NCBI RefSeq assembly: GCF_000196675.2
Contig: NC_015312.1
Location: 6,774,501-6,838,500 of the forward strand
Origin: Pseudonocardia benzenivorans CB1190
GTDB taxonomy: Bacteria > Actinomycetota > Actinomycetes > Mycobacteriales > Pseudonocardiaceae
Direction: 5' to 3'
DNA length: 64,000 nt
Positions 62,864 to 64,000 of the stretch are shown piece by piece (position 1 is the first letter of the stretch; each line of letters starts with the position of its first letter). The notes beneath the pieces are model-generated. The model did not search any database, was not told the origin of the DNA, and saw only the letters and a list, made by a program, of their open reading frames with translations. A program made the translations under genes and the position numbers.

Positions 62864-63671
62864 GGAGACCGCCGGCGACGCCGCGGGCCGGCCCGTCGCG
62901 TACACGATCGACGGGCAGGGCCCCGCCGTCGTGCTGCTGCACGCGATCGGGCTCGACCGCTCGGTGTGGGACCCCTACCGGGAACGGCTTGCGGCCGGGC
63001 ACACGGTGCTCGCGGTCGACCTGCCCGGCCACGGCGGCTCGGCGCCCCTCGACGACGTCGAGCTGTCCGCGATGGCCGCCTCCGTCGCGGCCGTCCTGCG
63101 GCACGCCGGGGTGGCGGCGGCCCAGGTGGTCGGGGTCTCGATGGGTGGGATGGTGGCCCAGCTGCTCGCCGTCGCCGAACCGGAGCTCGTTTCCGCGCTC
63201 GTCCTGTGCGCCACGGCCTGCACCTTCCCCGACGCCGCCCGCGCGGCACTGCGCGAGCGGGGGCGCGCCGCGCGCGAGACCGGCATGGCGGGGGTCACGG
63301 AGACGACGATCGAGCGCTGGTTCTCACCCGAGGGCCGCACCGGCTCGGTGGCCGGGCAGGTCCGCGCGCTGCTGGCCCGGCAGGACCCGGGGTACTTCGC
63401 GGCCTGCTGGGACGCGATCTCCCGGCTCGACGTCGCCGCCGGCCTGGCAGCCCTCGACCTGCCCGTCCTGGTGTTCACCGGGGACGCCGACATCAGCCTG
63501 CCCCCCGACGCGGCGGAGACGCTCGCCCGCACCGGCCGGGACACGACGACGGTCACCGTCGCGGGCGGATGGCACCTCGGTGCCTACGAGCACCCGGAGC
63601 CCTACCGGGACGCGATCGAGGCCTTCCTCGCCACGCTCCCGACCCACCCGAGCGGCACTGCCCTGGGGTAG
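62856..63671 (+). CDS. Alpha/beta hydrolase, 3-oxoadipate enol-lactonase-like
   Basis: The 271-residue hydrolase has oxyanion loop LLHAIGLDRSVWDP, nucleophile S95 in GVSMGGMV, acid in FTGDADISLPPD and histidine in GGWHLGAYEHPE. Sequence blocks such as VDLPGHGGSAP and DRSVWD are those of PcaD-type enol-lactonases. Together with the carboxymuconolactone-decarboxylase-like protein this suggests lactone processing. GTG 62856 overlaps the dehydrogenase stop. It is the last gene of the operon; no clear terminator was seen before the converging regulator. Confidence 0.9.
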   Translation: MCEETAGDAAGRPVAYTIDGQGPAVVLLHAIGLDRSVWDPYRERLAAGHTVLAVDLPGHGGSAPLDDVELSAMAASVAAVLRHAGVAAAQVVGVSMGGMVAQLLAVAEPELVSALVLCATACTFPDAARAALRERGRAARETGMAGVTETTIERWFSPEGRTGSVAGQVRALLARQDPGYFAACWDAISRLDVAAGLAALDLPVLVFTGDADISLPPDAAETLARTGRDTTTVTVAGGWHLGAYEHPEPYRDAIEAFLATLPTHPSGTALG

Positions 63672-63725
63672 GTCCGCACAAGGGCGTCGTTCGCGCGCGA
63701 TCCGGTGTCGCCGCTGGTAGGCCGC

Positions 63726-64000
63726 TCAGGTCGTGGGGCCGGCGCTACGCGGCCGGCGGTCCGCGGCGCGCAGGGGGCCTCCGGATCCGTACTGCATCGT
63801 CGAGGCGTAGCAGGCCAGGTAGAGCGCGAGGAACTGGCTCGGGTCGTCGAGGTCGACGCCGAGCACGTCGAGCACCCGCCGGATCCGGTACGCCACCGTG
63901 TTGCGGTGCAGGTAGAGCTGCTCGGAGGTGCGGCTGACCGATCGGTTGTTCTCCAGGTAGACCCGCAGCGTCGTGGCGTACTCCTTCTGCTTGGCCTTGC
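63726..64000 (-). CDS. PucR/CdaR-type regulator, C-terminal part (cut by window edge)
   Basis: Ninety complete codons are visible, ending at a stop at 63726-63728. They encode the PucR C-terminal helix-turn-helix: YLENNRSVSRTSEQLYLHRN and TVAYRIRRVLDVLGVDLDD are the family signature, followed by FLALYLACYAS. The N-terminal part lies beyond the window. Such regulators are usually long (about 400-600 residues) and activate catabolic or purine-use genes. It converges on the enol-lactonase gene, so it may co-regulate that operon or belong to the next locus. Confidence 0.85.
   Translation of the reverse strand, partial: KAKQKEYATTLRVYLENNRSVSRTSEQLYLHRNTVAYRIRRVLDVLGVDLDDPSQFLALYLACYASTMQYGSGGPLRAADRRPRSAGPTT

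Overview
The window is very G+C-rich DNA from an actinobacterium. Gene content (SARP/BTAD regulator, GH15 hydrolase, actinobacterial G6PD-like enzyme, many GTGA/ATGA stop-start overlaps, frequent GTG starts) suggests a soil-type Pseudonocardiales member such as Pseudonocardia; that placement is inference. I saw no tRNA, rRNA, CRISPR array, insertion sequence or phage module. It reads as chromosomal DNA with a regulatory and catabolic character.

Layout. 0-7 kb: an internally deleted methyltransferase, a DUF4242 protein, a cell-envelope cluster (membrane EEP phosphatase/nuclease and M15 VanY-like peptidase) divergent from an OmpR-type two-component pair, then DoxX and ClC membrane proteins. 7.2-14.7 kb: a tightly packed energy operon of cytochrome bd oxidase (cydA, cydB), GH15 glycosidase, type II NADH dehydrogenase, a GMC-oxidoreductase remnant and a G6PD-like enzyme. 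14.7-17.4 kb: a VOC protein, a methyltransferase, a sigma-factor remnant, a cold-shock protein and a small coiled-coil/HTH protein. 17.5-22.7 kb: copper amine oxidase coupled to an APC amine permease, then a frameshifted quinone oxidoreductase divergent from its likely TetR regulator with two perfect palindromic operators between them.

22.8-29.9 kb: a four-gene signalling operon (hybrid histidine kinase with GAF, two receivers and Hpt; a receiver/HAMP-like/coiled-coil regulator; a MinD/ParA-like ATPase; a cyclic-nucleotide-type/patatin phospholipase) faced by a membrane-tethered degenerate receiver. This is the best candidate for an undescribed system here. 30.3-43.9 kb: a covalent-flavin oxidase with a 997-residue SARP-AAA regulator, a LuxR regulator, hemerythrin, secreted hydrolase, MetE-like enzyme, serine beta-lactamase-type hydrolase, kinase-fold protein and MHS transporter.

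44-54.6 kb: a minus-strand catabolic block (P450, alpha/beta hydrolases, AraC regulator, aryl-CoA/AMP ligase, salicylyl-CoA-hydroxylase-like flavin monooxygenase, WrbA-like flavoprotein, VOC dioxygenase-like protein, TetR). 55.3-64 kb: a GntR-regulated plus-strand operon (semialdehyde dehydrogenase, MFS carrier, carboxymuconolactone-decarboxylase-like protein, two 3-hydroxyisobutyrate-dehydrogenase-type enzymes, crotonase, MBL lactonase, enol-lactonase-like hydrolase) ending against a PucR-type regulator cut by the window edge. A recurring theme is genes reduced by internal deletion or frameshift at about 0.5, 13.1, 16.2, 21.8 and 55.1 kb.
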